Shown here: positions 23,031 to 33,500 of the stretch, piece by piece
Layout: each line of letters starts with the position of its first letter
Position numbering within the stretch: position 1 is the stretch's first letter
DNA from: Litsea cubeba
Lineage: Eukaryota; Streptophyta; Magnoliopsida; Laurales; Lauraceae
DNA length: 64,000 nt
Direction: 5' to 3'
Assembly (NCBI GenBank): GCA_012931725.1
Contig: CM022951.1
Location: 13,934,611 to 13,998,610 of the forward strand
Position numbers and translations under genes: made by a program
The notes under the pieces: model-generated
What the model was told of the DNA's origin: nothing
Databases searched by the model: none
What the model saw: the letters and a program-made list of their open reading frames with translations, nothing else

Positions 23031-23686
23031 GAACTTGAATTCCTACTTATACGAACTTGAATTTTATGCCCAACGTTGTTTTTTGATAACGATATCGTTA
23101 CCATCATTTTTAATTTCTTTATCCATTTTTTGTTTCCAACAAGAAAATAATGATGACTTTATATTGAGATGCATAAACAATAAGAAAGACTCACGATTTC
23201 ACTCAAAATCTAGTTTTCAAAAATCTCTGATAACGATATCGTTACAATTATTTATAGCTTTTTCGCCCATTTTTTGTCTCCAACAACAAAATGACTATGA
23301 CTTTATACCGGGGTGCATAAACAATGAGAAAGGCTCATGGATTTGACCCAGAAATGCATTTTCCTAATAGGTATAGTTACCAAAAATAGAAAAAATGCAC
23401 GTTTTGGGCCTAAACAATGGAATTTGCCCAAAAAGGCCGTGCGTCAGAGGCTTTTGCCACTGAGTTGTGTTCATTGGCCCGTTTCCACCCAAAATACTAT
23501 GTAATTTCGCCAAAAACAGACACTTCGAAAAGTTGGCCCAAAACCGTCAATTTAGCAAAACATCAAACGAAGTGGGTTTTTTTTTTTTTTTTTGGTTTCT
23601 TCATTCTTCATTTTTCTCCTTTTGGTATGGGGGCGTGGGCCTTGTTCATGTGGGGCGTGGGCCAGTAGCACAATAGCTCTTCAAGT

Positions 23687-24273
23687 GAAGGTGCGCAGAT
23701 CAATGGGTTCGAACCTTTTGATGCTTTTTAAAATGGCCCTGGATGGGCAGCAAATGAAGGTTCGAATCCTCAAAGAGAGGGTTCAAACCTTCGGGCTCTC
23801 TGGTATTTGGCCCGGAGAGGGGGTAAGATGAAGGTTCGAATCCTCTATTAGAGTGTTCGAACCTTTAGGCTATCTGGGATTTGACCCAATAAGTGAGTAA
23901 GGCGAAGGTTCGAACCCTCTCTTAGAGGGTTCGAACCTTAGTGCCCTCTGGGATTTGGCCCAGGAGTGGAAATAAGTGACGGTTCAAACCCTGTGTGTAA
24001 GGATTCGAACCCTAGTGTTCTCTGCAATTTGGCCCAGGATGGCAACGAAGTGAAGGTTTGAACCCTTAGTGCAAGGGTTCGAACCTTAATGCTCTCTGGA
24101 ATTTGGCCCAGGATGACAAACAACCGAAGGTTCAAACCCTTAGTGCAAGGGTTCGAACCTTTGGGTTCTCTGGGATTTGGCCCAGGAGGGCAACTGAGTG
24201 AAGGTTCGAACCCTTACTGCAAGGGTTCGAACCTTTGGGCTATCTGGGATTTGGCCCAGGAGGGTTACAAAGT
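23687..24273 (+). repeat. 74-bp satellite: seven exact-length units plus one 69-bp unit
   Basis: Units begin at 23756, 23830, 23904, 23978, 24052, 24126 and 24200, all exactly 74 bases long. A more diverged 69-base copy lies at 23687-23755. Each unit reads GAAGGTTCGAACCCTT, a short spacer, AAGGGTTCGAACCTT, then a CTCTGGGATTTGGCCCAGGA tail. The two GGTTCGAA halves form a dyad in each unit, and GGTTCGAATCC/ GGTTCGAACCC matches the RNA polymerase III B-box consensus. Units are similar but not identical, with the right-hand ones most alike. It lies in the MULE interior, left of gypsy element A. Confidence 0.92.
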
Positions 24274-25926
24274 GATTCTTGTTTGATCGCCAATACAGTA
24301 TAAAGTTCTTTTTTATTATTTTTTTCCCCTACCCCCAACACCTTCTCCTCTTTGGTTTCTCCTGTCTTTCCAACACGTAAGAAGTTACTTTCTCGTAAGT
24401 ACCTTCGCATATGAATTTTTTTTTAAAATCCCTACAATTGTCTTGCAACTAAAGCATCTAGAATGAGAACATAAAGAAAGAAGACATAGGTAAATTGGAA
24501 AGAGTAGCTCTAACAAGGGTGAATTATCCTCTGAAGGATAAGAATTGTATTTTCCATGAAGACAAATCTTTTTTCCTCAAATTTAGTCATCACTTGGTGC
24601 CATATTGCCTAGGGACAAAGATTAGAACCTAAAGGTAAAACAAAATAAATTGGAAAACAGACTTCCCAACACCCAATCTAATAACAAATAAAAAAGTCCA
24701 ATTGCCAATGGATACTTGAAATGGTAGTGGCTAGAATAGAAACAGAGAAAATTGTGAGTATAACAAAGGCAAACAATTCGTCACTTTTTTACTGTGTTTT
24801 TTCTAAGCTTATGTTACTTGATTCGAGCGAAGATGTAAAACCAAGAATTTCAGTCACCATTTTCTAAAAAAAAAAAAAAAGACGTAAAACCAAGAAAAAA
24901 GTAACAATTAAATTTTAGAAAAAGAACAATGAAAAGCTTTACCAAAGAATAAAATTCAGTTACCATCTACTGAGCTGTTTTCTAACATAGGAACTAACAC
25001 AAATTGATCAAACTAAACCCACCTCCAATGGAATTTATAATCCAATGTCATTAAGCCTAGTTATTACATGAGGCAATAAATTGAAGTTTCTTGAACTGGC
25101 ATTGAAGTTAGATCATTTTCAAATGCATGCAGTACTTAAGTTGAGTAAACCTAGTTATTACATAAGGCTATAGATTGAAATTTGTTGAACTCACGTTTAA
25201 GTTAAACCATTTTGAAATGCATGCGGTACTTATAATGAGTAAATACTAATTATTGCACTGATTTGGTTACAGAGAATATTTTTGTTGTGACATTATGCTG
25301 TGGACTTTGTCAAATGGTCATGGAGATGGCTTGTATACAACTATAAATGGTGGAGAAAGGATATACGAAAGGTTATAGAGGGAGGCAGCGAGAGGAAAAA
25401 ACTTTCAAAAGTTACTTTCAGCGATTTGATGTAAAGGATTAAAATATAAATCAGTAATCGTAACAAAGAAATATATCAAAGATAGTCCACAGAGAGTAAT
25501 CGTAACAGTCAAATCTAAATAAAAGTCACTACTCTACAAACAAGTTTTTGCTCAAACTTGCCAGTCACCATACCCACTCGGTTAAGACATCAAAAATGCA
25601 AACCTCATGAAATCTTATCTTGTAACCAACCAAGTAGCCAACCCGACCTTCCACATTTCATACATCTATTTCACATAATGCTCCTCATTTCTGAAAGAAT
25701 CACCTACCAACCCTACTTTCTTCATGCATTCTGATGCAAATTGGAGGGCCCACAAGCCAAAGGCAATTGACTTAATAAATCTAGCTGAAACTCAGTCCAC
25801 AAGGGGTATCAAATCCAATCCCTAATAGGAAAAAAATAGCCTAAGGGTAGACTATGATAAGTTAGGTATACCAAATACCAATAAAACACTACGTCCCAAC
25901 CCCCAACGCACACACAAAAACCAGCA
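24274..25926. other. AT-rich MULE interior, nothing recognised
   Basis: About 1.65 kb has no sustained frame. A weak pair of similar phrases occurs around 25040-25110 and 25150-25230 (GTTATTACAT(G/A)AGGC and AAATGCATGC(A/G)GTACTTA). It ends at the CAG-rich target of gypsy element A. Confidence 0.45.
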
Positions 25927-26249
25927 GCAGCTGTGAGACCCCACCCCTGGTGAATACTATATATTAGCCTAAGTATTTTAGTTATACTAATTATAGGACT
26001 TAGTGGTAGTTATGTATTTTCTTAGGGTTAGCCTAGTTGTGTAATTAGTAGAGTCAATAGGGGGTCTTTTGTTATTCTTAGAGTTAGGGAGTTTGTTAGA
26101 GGCCCTAGCTAGAGTTTTGTATTTACTCTAGGGGGTTTGCACCAAAGAATCTTCTAGAAGCTCACCTAAAGACCTAAATACCCTTTACCCTAACCCTAAT
26201 TCTATTCTAACCCTAAGGGCATTCTTGTCCCTAACCCAAGAACCCAACC

Positions 26250-26257
26250 TATATAAA
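26250..26257 (+). promoter_or_regulatory. TATA box in the 5' LTR of element A
   Basis: TATATAAA in the context CAACCTATATAAACTAAACC, with a CT-rich leader following. The same box is at 34657-34664 in the 3' LTR. Transcription of the element would start about 30 bases downstream. Confidence 0.7.
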
Positions 26258-27034
26258 CTAAACCCTCCCCTGCCCCAAGCAACTACTGTTCATCTTCTTT
26301 TTCTCTCTCAAGTTCCAATCTCTTTCTCTCTTCTTCTTCTCCAATTCCCTCCAACGAACCCTCATCATCTCTCCAATCTCTCTCTCTTTCTCCCCCTCGC
26401 CCCAGAAATTCCTGACAGAAGGCCAGCCGAGACCAACCTGCACCATAGGAGCATCTGCCGAGACCCTTCCTCTTTGGTTTCCTGTGATTTTCTCTCTCTT
26501 TTCCTTCTACCTTCAATCGATCAAGGCAAGTGCACTGTGCTAGTAGTATAGACTGAATGTTTTCCTTCTTTGATTTGCAGTTAGATTTCTAGATTGCAAT
26601 ATGTATGAATAGATCGATCTCTGAGCTTGTCTGTTTGGTTACTTTGGCCATTGATGGATGGGATTACCTCATTTGGATGATCAATGGCCGATTGATGAAT
26701 GATGGAGGATGTGGGATTGACTTGCTTTTGCTTCTGTAATGGTCTGTGGAGAAACCCAAGGGAATTGGGTCACGATGATGGTTTTCCGGAGATGGAATGG
26801 CGAGAACCCATCTTGCTGTGTTGAGATCGGGATCGAAGTGGGACCACCCTTGATAGATCAGGACCCTACATCTATTTGAAGGGCCCTGGGCGACCATGGG
26901 GTGCGACCTGATCTGGATCTTGATCAGAGATGGACCATCATCCCTGTGTATGATGAAGAGAAGTTGTGTTCTGTCGCAGAACTGGGTTCTGTAACAGAAC
27001 ACAACACTGATGGAAGAGATGGACAGAGTCCAGC

Positions 27035-27480
27035 GATGGCCGAGCTCAGCACTTGCAGAGCCCAGCGATTGCCGAGCTCAGCATTAATGCAGCTCAGTAC
27101 TGGCCGAACTCAGCGATGGTTGGATTCAATAATAGCCGAACTCAGAGTTCTGCCGAGCATAATGGTTGGATTGAGATCTGCGTTTAGCCGAGCTTAGTGT
27201 CTAGGCCGAGCTCAGTGTCTAAGCCGAGTTCAGCGTTACGGCCGAGCTCAGTGTTTTGGCCGAGCTCAGTATTTTACCGAGCTCAGCGCCAGACCGGGTT
27301 CCGTGCCAGACCGGACTTCGGACTTAGCCGAACTCAGAGCTTAACCAAGCTGAGCTAGACCGACCTCAATACATTGCCGAGCTCAATACATTTTCCCGAA
27401 CTCAGCTGGGCGACCGAACTGAGCTAGGCCCTCTGCCGAGCTGAGCTGGGTGGCCGAGCTGAGTATTCATTTGAGCTCTA
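27035..27480 (+). repeat. GCCGAGCTCAG minisatellite in the 5' LTR of element A
   Basis: About twenty loosely spaced copies of GCCGAGCTCAG or variants, mostly every 16-22 bases. The matching region in the 3' LTR is 35445-35880. The two LTRs differ here by gain and loss of whole units, showing ongoing slippage or unequal exchange. Confidence 0.85.
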
Positions 27481-29002
27481 GTGCTTAGCCGAACTCCGAG
27501 ATGGAATTCCGAAAAGACAGGATTCCAACAAAGGAGACTAGAACCTGGGACATTTCATTCAGCCAGAATCCTTAGTGTGCACGGCCAACCACCCAGGCCA
27601 GGGGGTTAGCCGAACTCACAGGATGTCCTGGACGAGCAGGCCTTGCCTGCAGGGTGTTTCACCTTCTCTGATCACAGTGTGCCGAGCTGACCGCCCAGGC
27701 CAGGAGGTCGGCTGAGCACACTGTGTACAGTGACACTTCCCAGATTCTAATTTCTGTTGTTGCAATCATATGTAGGGCCCATTGACCATTCAAATAGACT
27801 TCCATCACTGTGCCAACCACGAGTCAATGGTATGGCTCAACCTTGACTCGTGGGGTCCACTAATTAAGGTCCAGGTTATGTAATCTAAGATGATTTGACC
27901 TTTATACGTTACCAAATGATGCACATAACTTCTAAGCACCAAACACAGTATTCCTTAGCATCTGTGGTTTCACTTAAAGATCAAATTACCTGAGATAGAC
28001 CTGAACCTGATGTGGACCAATTACTTAGGATGGACCGTTGATATCTCCCCATTGATCCTTGTACTTGGAGATTCATCTCCCTCATATTATTACCATCACT
28101 CTATTGTCCTTATTATTGCTTATACCTGTTAATTAAATGGAAAATAGAGGACCTGAACCTAGGACTACTTAGAGGTGACCCGGTAATATAATTGGGTGAA
28201 CATTGACCCGTGTCTGTGGCTAGGCGGGCCCCCTTTTTATGGCCTAAGTTGGATGTGAATTACCCTAGACTGGAGAGGTTAGATTGTATGGGCTTGTGAC
28301 CCATTAAGGTTGTGAATGGATCATATGTCATCGCACATGGACTTGTATCTCATATGGACTGTTATAGACCAGGCCATGTATTTGGTGGGCCTTGGTATGG
28401 ATCCAATGATTAGAATTGGACTTGGACTATGATCCATAGGTTGTATTGAGTACTTTGGACCTCTTAGGGACTTTTGTTAGGACCTTGTTTGCACAAGGCA
28501 AAGCCTAGACAGACACAGACCTTTATTGTTTCTTGAGTCGGCATAGACATTCACTCAGTTGTTCTAAGCTCAGCCAGTTGGACTGATCATCACTGGTAGG
28601 AGCTATTGAGATTTGATGTGGGGCTATCATGATGAGCATTGTTGGAGACGGACGGTGCGATACCGAGTCCGGTCTCAGTGTGTGTTGATGGATGATATTA
28701 TTTGCGGGGCTAGATAATCCCCAGCACTGTGAGATTTTCCCCGCCGCGACTGTGTTCAGTATGGGAGGGCCGCGGCATAATATCCCGCGGTAACCAGCTT
28801 GTGTGGGTGTGCCATTTTGTGTAGGTTTATTATATTATGTTATCTTGATTCTATTTGTTTATCTTGCTCAACTGCCTAGAATCTGTACCATTGTTATTCT
28901 CTTAACTTTATTACTGTCTCTACTCATTTGATGCATACACTCTATATTATTAGCATACTGTGACTTGCCAGATCTTTAGATCTGATCCACTCTTGGTGCT
29001 TA

Positions 29003-29140
29003 GGTCTTGACCCCGAGTACGAGGGCGATGCGTTCGCACTCGTTGAGGTACCCGTAGCAGGCGACTACGGATGGGGACCGGCCGACCATGATGTCGAGCC
29101 GGAGGGTGGAGATTCGACACCAGCTGTAGGGGTTTGAGCG
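29003..29140 (+). other. GC-rich short ORF after a splice-acceptor-like site, in the LTR
   Basis: From GTCTTGACCCCGAGTACGAG to a TGA near 29140, one frame reads an acidic peptide of about 43 residues beginning LDPEYEGDAFALVEVP. TGCTTAG just before it resembles a 3' splice site. The block is much richer in G+C than the LTR around it. The 3' LTR copy (about 37407-37543) has two changes, both altering the peptide. I do not know a function. Confidence 0.35.
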
Positions 29141-29487
29141 TTCTTTTGTTTAGGGTTTTTGAGAGATTTCTGTTGTGAGACGAGTAGTGGTAAAAATATG
29201 TAATTAAACCTTGATTGTTATCACAATACATTTAGGCTGGACTTCAGCCCATCTATATTTGACATATATACGATGATACCTTATGCTTCCGCTATCTCTG
29301 TATTGCTTCCGCTTATATTACGCTTCCGCAATATTAACTGTTGTTACATTATTATTCAAAAAGTTTTAAAATGGACCTCACTGCGGACCTACGATCTTGG
29401 AAGTTCTCGGATTTTCCGGGAAGTAGCGCGCCAATTTCGGTACTCTGACGGTTTTCTCGGTATCCGGAATTGGGGCGTTACATTTTA

Positions 29488-29499
29488 TGGTATCAAAGC
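29488..29499 (+). promoter_or_regulatory. Primer-binding site of element A (initiator-Met tRNA)
   Basis: TGGTATCAAAGC, one difference from TGGTATCAGAGC, five bases after the 5' LTR. Confidence 0.9.
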
Positions 29500-29651
29500 G
29501 GGCAAGTCTCTAGGAAATAAAATACACTAGAAACTTTAGGACGTAGTGAGGATCTCGGTGTGGGGGTACGTGTAGGGTCGATGGATCGGGTAGAATCAGT
29601 GTAGTCCTAAGTGTTAGGACTTAAACTAACCTAATTTCTTTCTCTTGACAG

Positions 29652-30530
29652 ATGTCTAGAGAGGGTTCTCCATCACATATGATACCAGCAACCGGTAGTC
29701 AGCCAGACTTCGAGCAGCGTTTCCAGAGGTTCTTGCAGGCCTTCCTCGTTTCCCAGGAGGCCCAGGCTTCGGCTCAGCAGCAGCAGGCCGAGGATTTTGC
29801 CCAATTCCAGACGCAAGTCTTGGACATCATGGATAGGGTGGCTCAGCCGGGTACATCAGCGGCATCCGTTCGGGAGGCAGACCCGAACGTCATATTTGAG
29901 AGGTTCCTCAAAAGGGGACCGCCTGAGTTCACTGGCGCCGATGACCCGCTGGTGGCCGACGAATGGATCGTGCGGATGGAGAAGATCTTCAAGGTCTTCG
30001 AGTGCACCGGTCAGCAGAGAGTGCAGTTAGCTGCTTACATGTTCCGGGGAGTCGCGGAGGACTGGTGGAGGACGATCCAGCGTCATTTCGAGATGATAGG
30101 AGACGAGATCGCTTGGACTGCATTCAGAGCGGACTTCCTCCGAAAGTTCATACCATCCCACGTCAGAGACCGCAAGCTGCGGGAATTTCAGGCACTGGTG
30201 CAAGGCAGCATGACTGTCTACCAGTATGAGGTTCGCTTCACCCAGCTTTCTCGCTTTGCAGAGGCTCTGATCACTCCTGAGTCAGAGAGGATTCGGCGGT
30301 TCGTCGAAGGACTGAGAGACGACATCCAGCTTAACATGTCTTGCATTGAGATTCACACTTATGAGGAGGCTTTGAGGAGGGCTTATTGGGCAGAGGAGCG
30401 TCTGCAGCGGATTGAGACCAGCCAGCAGCAGAGACGGGTCCGGGTTGCTCTTGCCAGACCGCAGCCTGTGCCCCTACAGCAGCAGCCATTCCAGAGACAG
30501 AGGCCAGCTGGGCAGTATCATCAGCGTTAG
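29652..30530 (+). CDS. gag: Gag portion of the element A polyprotein, ending at an in-frame amber
   Basis: The frame encodes 292 residues from an ATG 11 bases after a CTTTCTCTTGACAG stretch. The capsid-type retrotransposon Gag domain spans roughly residues 95-230, with EWIVRMEKIFKVFECTGQQR and WRTIQRHFE segments. A Gln-rich tail follows. Gag forms the particle that packages element RNA. The stop at 30528-30530 is TAG in a run of CAG codons, and the next frame continues in register with the Gag zinc knuckle, so the stop interrupts Gag rather than ending it naturally. A CAG-to-TAG change fits deamination of a methylated CHG cytosine. Family members normally read gag and pol as one frame. Confidence 0.9.
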   Translation: MSREGSPSHMIPATGSQPDFEQRFQRFLQAFLVSQEAQASAQQQQAEDFAQFQTQVLDIMDRVAQPGTSAASVREADPNVIFERFLKRGPPEFTGADDPLVADEWIVRMEKIFKVFECTGQQRVQLAAYMFRGVAEDWWRTIQRHFEMIGDEIAWTAFRADFLRKFIPSHVRDRKLREFQALVQGSMTVYQYEVRFTQLSRFAEALITPESERIRRFVEGLRDDIQLNMSCIEIHTYEEALRRAYWAEERLQRIETSQQQRRVRVALARPQPVPLQQQPFQRQRPAGQYHQR

Positions 30531-30551
30531 CAGCAGCAGCGTGGGCCCAGA

Positions 30552-33500
30552 GTGTGCTATGACTGCGGGGAGCCAGGGCACATCTCCAGAGTTTGCCCAC
30601 TACGAGGAGGGCAGCACCCGATGCTCCAGCTTCCAGCACCTCCTAGAGCTCCAGCTCCAGCCCCAGCTCCTCCTGCTCCGCGGATTGCACCAGCACCTCA
30701 GCCACCTCAGCAGCAGTACCATGCCCAGCAGCAGGCACGCGGACCCCAGCAGCCCAGGGGACAGCACTACCAGAGGGGACGACGCCAGAGACCCTATGGA
30801 CCGCAGCGACAGCAGCAGAGACCTCAGGCCGCAGGTCAGGCATTTGCACTCACACATGAGGAGGCCGAAGCTGCAGGGAACGTCGTCGAAGGTACTCTTC
30901 CTATTTGTGATCAGATTGCTAGAGTATTATTTGATCCTGGTGCGACACATTCCTATGTGTCTTCTGCTTTTGCTTTAGTTCTTGGTGGGGTAGGAGAGGA
31001 GTTGCCTTGCACGCTAGTTGTGTCTACGCCCGTGGGCAGGAGGGTAGTGTGTCAGACTTACCACCCCAAATGCCGAGTGCAGATCGGGGAGTACATTATG
31101 TTTGCAGATTTGATCGTGTTACCCATGCATGACTTCGACGTTATCTTGGGAATGGATTGGTTGGCCAGATATCGAGCGGTGATGGATTGCTTCGAGAAGA
31201 TAGTCAGACTCACCATCAACGGTTTAGATGACACGATCAAGTTTGTAGGCGAGAAGAAGCCACGCGGTACTAGATTGATTTCAGCACTGAAGGCTGAGAG
31301 GCTAGTGCGATCAGGTTGCGAAGGCTACATCGCATTCATCTCAAAGGACAAGAAGTCCAAGGGAGTCGAGGAGATCCCAGTTGTTTGCGAGTTTCCTGAC
31401 GTGTTTCCCGACGAGATCCCAGGATTGCCTCCAGTCAGAGAGATCGACTTCACCATCGAGCTTGTGCCAGGCACCGCACCGATTTCCAGAGCTGCTTATC
31501 GCATGGCTCCAGCAGAGCTGCGAGAGTTGAAGACCCAGTTGCAAGAGTTGATAGACAAGGGCTTCATCAAACCGAGCATGTCACCTTGGGGAGCACCTGT
31601 GCTTTTCGTGAAGAAGAAGGATGGATCGATGAGGATGTGCATCGACTACAGGCAGCTGAACCAGGCAACAGTGAAGAACAAGTATCCTCTTCCTCGGATC
31701 GACGAGCTTTTCGACCAGCTTCAGGGTGCGCAGTACTTCTCGAAGGTGGACCTGAGATCGGGATATCATCAGCTGCGAGTCAAAGAGCAGGATGTGCAGA
31801 AGACGGCGTTTCGTACTCGTTACGGACACTATGAGTTCCTTGTGATGCCGTTCGGGTTGACGAATGCGCCAGCAGTGTTCATGGCTTTGATGAACAAGAT
31901 CTTCGCCCCGCACCTCGACAGCTTCACAGTAGTGTTCATCGACGACGTGTTGGTCTACTCCAAGTCCAGAGAGGAGCACGAGCAGCATTTGAGGACGTCT
32001 CTACAGTTGTTGCGTGACAACCAGTTATACGCGAAGCTCAGCAAGTGCGAGTTCTGGTTAGAGCAGGTAGTCTTCCTCGGACATATCATCTCCAGAGACG
32101 GCCTAGCAGTGGATCCGACGAAGATCGAGGCAGTAGTGAACTGGGAGAGACCGAAGAATGTCACAGAAGTCCGGAGTTTCCTTGGCTTAGCAGGCTACTA
32201 CCGCAGATTTGTCAAGAGTTTTTCTTCGATTTCAGCCCCTTTGACCAAGCTGACAAGGAAGGATGTACCGTTCGTGTGGACAGATGCTTGTGAGGGCAGT
32301 TTTCAAGAGTTGAAGGAGAGACTGACGACAGCACCAATCTTATCTTTACCTTCTGGTACAGGCGGTTTTGTTGTCTTCACCGACGCTTCAGGGACTGGTC
32401 TTGGTTGTGTTTTGATGCAGGAGGGCAAGGTCATTGCCTATGGATCACGCCAGCTGAAGGAGCACGAGAAGAAGTATGCTACTCACGATCTAGAGCTTGC
32501 AGCAGTCGTGTTTGCACTGAAGATGTGGCGGCACTACCTCTACGGAGAGAAGTTTGAAGTCCATTCAGATCATCGCAGCTTGCAGTACCTATTCACTCAG
32601 CATGATCTCAACAACCGTCAGAGGCGTTGGATGGAGTACATCAAGGACTACGACTTCCCTATCAAATACCACCCGGGTAAGGCAAACGTCGTAGCAGATG
32701 CTTTGAGCAAGAAGACCGCCCTGGTCAGTTTTCTAGCAGCAGAGGGTGTGTGGACCGATGTCTTCAGTGACTTGGATGTCCAGTTTCAGTCGCTCAGCGA
32801 TAGGGTTATGCTTGCTACCATGTCCGCATGGGAACCAGAGTTGCTTGGAGAGGTCAAGGACAGTCAACGCAGCGATCCCAAGCTTGTCAAAGTGATCGAG
32901 CAGATTGACCAGAGGCCAGAGTTCAGACTGATCGGTGGAGTACTTTACTATCAGGACAGACTGTGTGTACCAGACGTCCAGGAGCTGAAGGACCAGATCT
33001 TAGCAGATGCACATCACAGCAGATATTCGATTCACCCGGGCAGCACCAAGATGTACAGGAACCTGAGGAGCTACTACTGGTGGAACAACATGAAGAAAGA
33101 GATTGCAGGCTATGTGGCCAGATGTCTGACGTGTCAACAAATCAAGGCCGAGCACCAGAAGCCACCAGGGCTACTTCATCAGCTCGAGATACCACAGTGG
33201 AAGTGGGAGCATATTACCATGGATTTTATTGCAGGACTTCCAGCTACCCGGAGACGCAGTGATGGCATTTGGGTGATCGTGGATAAATTGACCAAGTCAG
33301 CTCACTTCTTGCCAGTGTCGATGAGAGCAGGACTCGACGTCCTTGCTAAGCTGTACGTGGACAAGATTGTCTCTTTGCATGGAGTTCCAGCTTCGATTGT
33401 TTCGGACAGAGATCCACGCTTCACATCTCACTTCTGGGAGAGTCTACAGCAGGCTTTGGGTACCAAGTTGAGCTTCAGCACAGCCTACCATCCTCAGACA

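Larger units (their letters stand above)
20755..23366. repeat. Large inverted repeat with duplicated sub-units, inside the MULE
   Basis: The left arm (about 20755-21049) and right arm (about 23031-23366) are reverse complements at high similarity. Each arm holds two tandem versions of a ~145-bp unit carrying TAACGATATCGTTA (itself a palindrome) and a (C/G)CCATTTTTTGT(C/T)(T/C)CCAACAA block. An open frame of over 100 codons read outward through each arm is low-complexity and mirrors its partner, so I do not call it a gene. It may be the terminal repeats of another element nested in the MULE, but no target duplication was found. Confidence 0.75.
25932..29482 (+). repeat. 5' LTR of gypsy element A
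   Basis: It runs TGTGAGACCCCACCCC to GGAATTGGGGCGTTACA, 3551 bp. Relative to the 3' LTR it lacks 19 bases starting about 17 bases from its left end. It also differs by one unit gain and one loss in an internal GCCGAGCTCAG array. A TATA box lies about 320 bases in. A GC-rich short ORF follows a splice-acceptor-like TGCTTAG at about 29005. Confidence 0.95.

Noticed and set aside
23687..23760. tRNA gene
   Set aside because: Only the GGTTCGAA(A/T)CC B-box-like part matches. There is no acceptor stem, D arm or anticodon arm.
23687..24273. CRISPR-like array
   Set aside because: Whole units repeat end to end with no unique spacers, and the context is a plant transposon; this is a satellite.
26197..26218. 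Interstitial telomere-like CCCTAACCCTAA
   Set aside because: Only two to three degenerate units, duplicated in both LTRs. It is part of the LTR, not a telomere relic.
26225..26551. 108-codon frame in the LTR of element A (also at 34632-34958)
   Set aside because: It crosses the TATA box and start region and is Leu/Pro/Ser low-complexity from CT-rich leader sequence; unlikely to be a protein.
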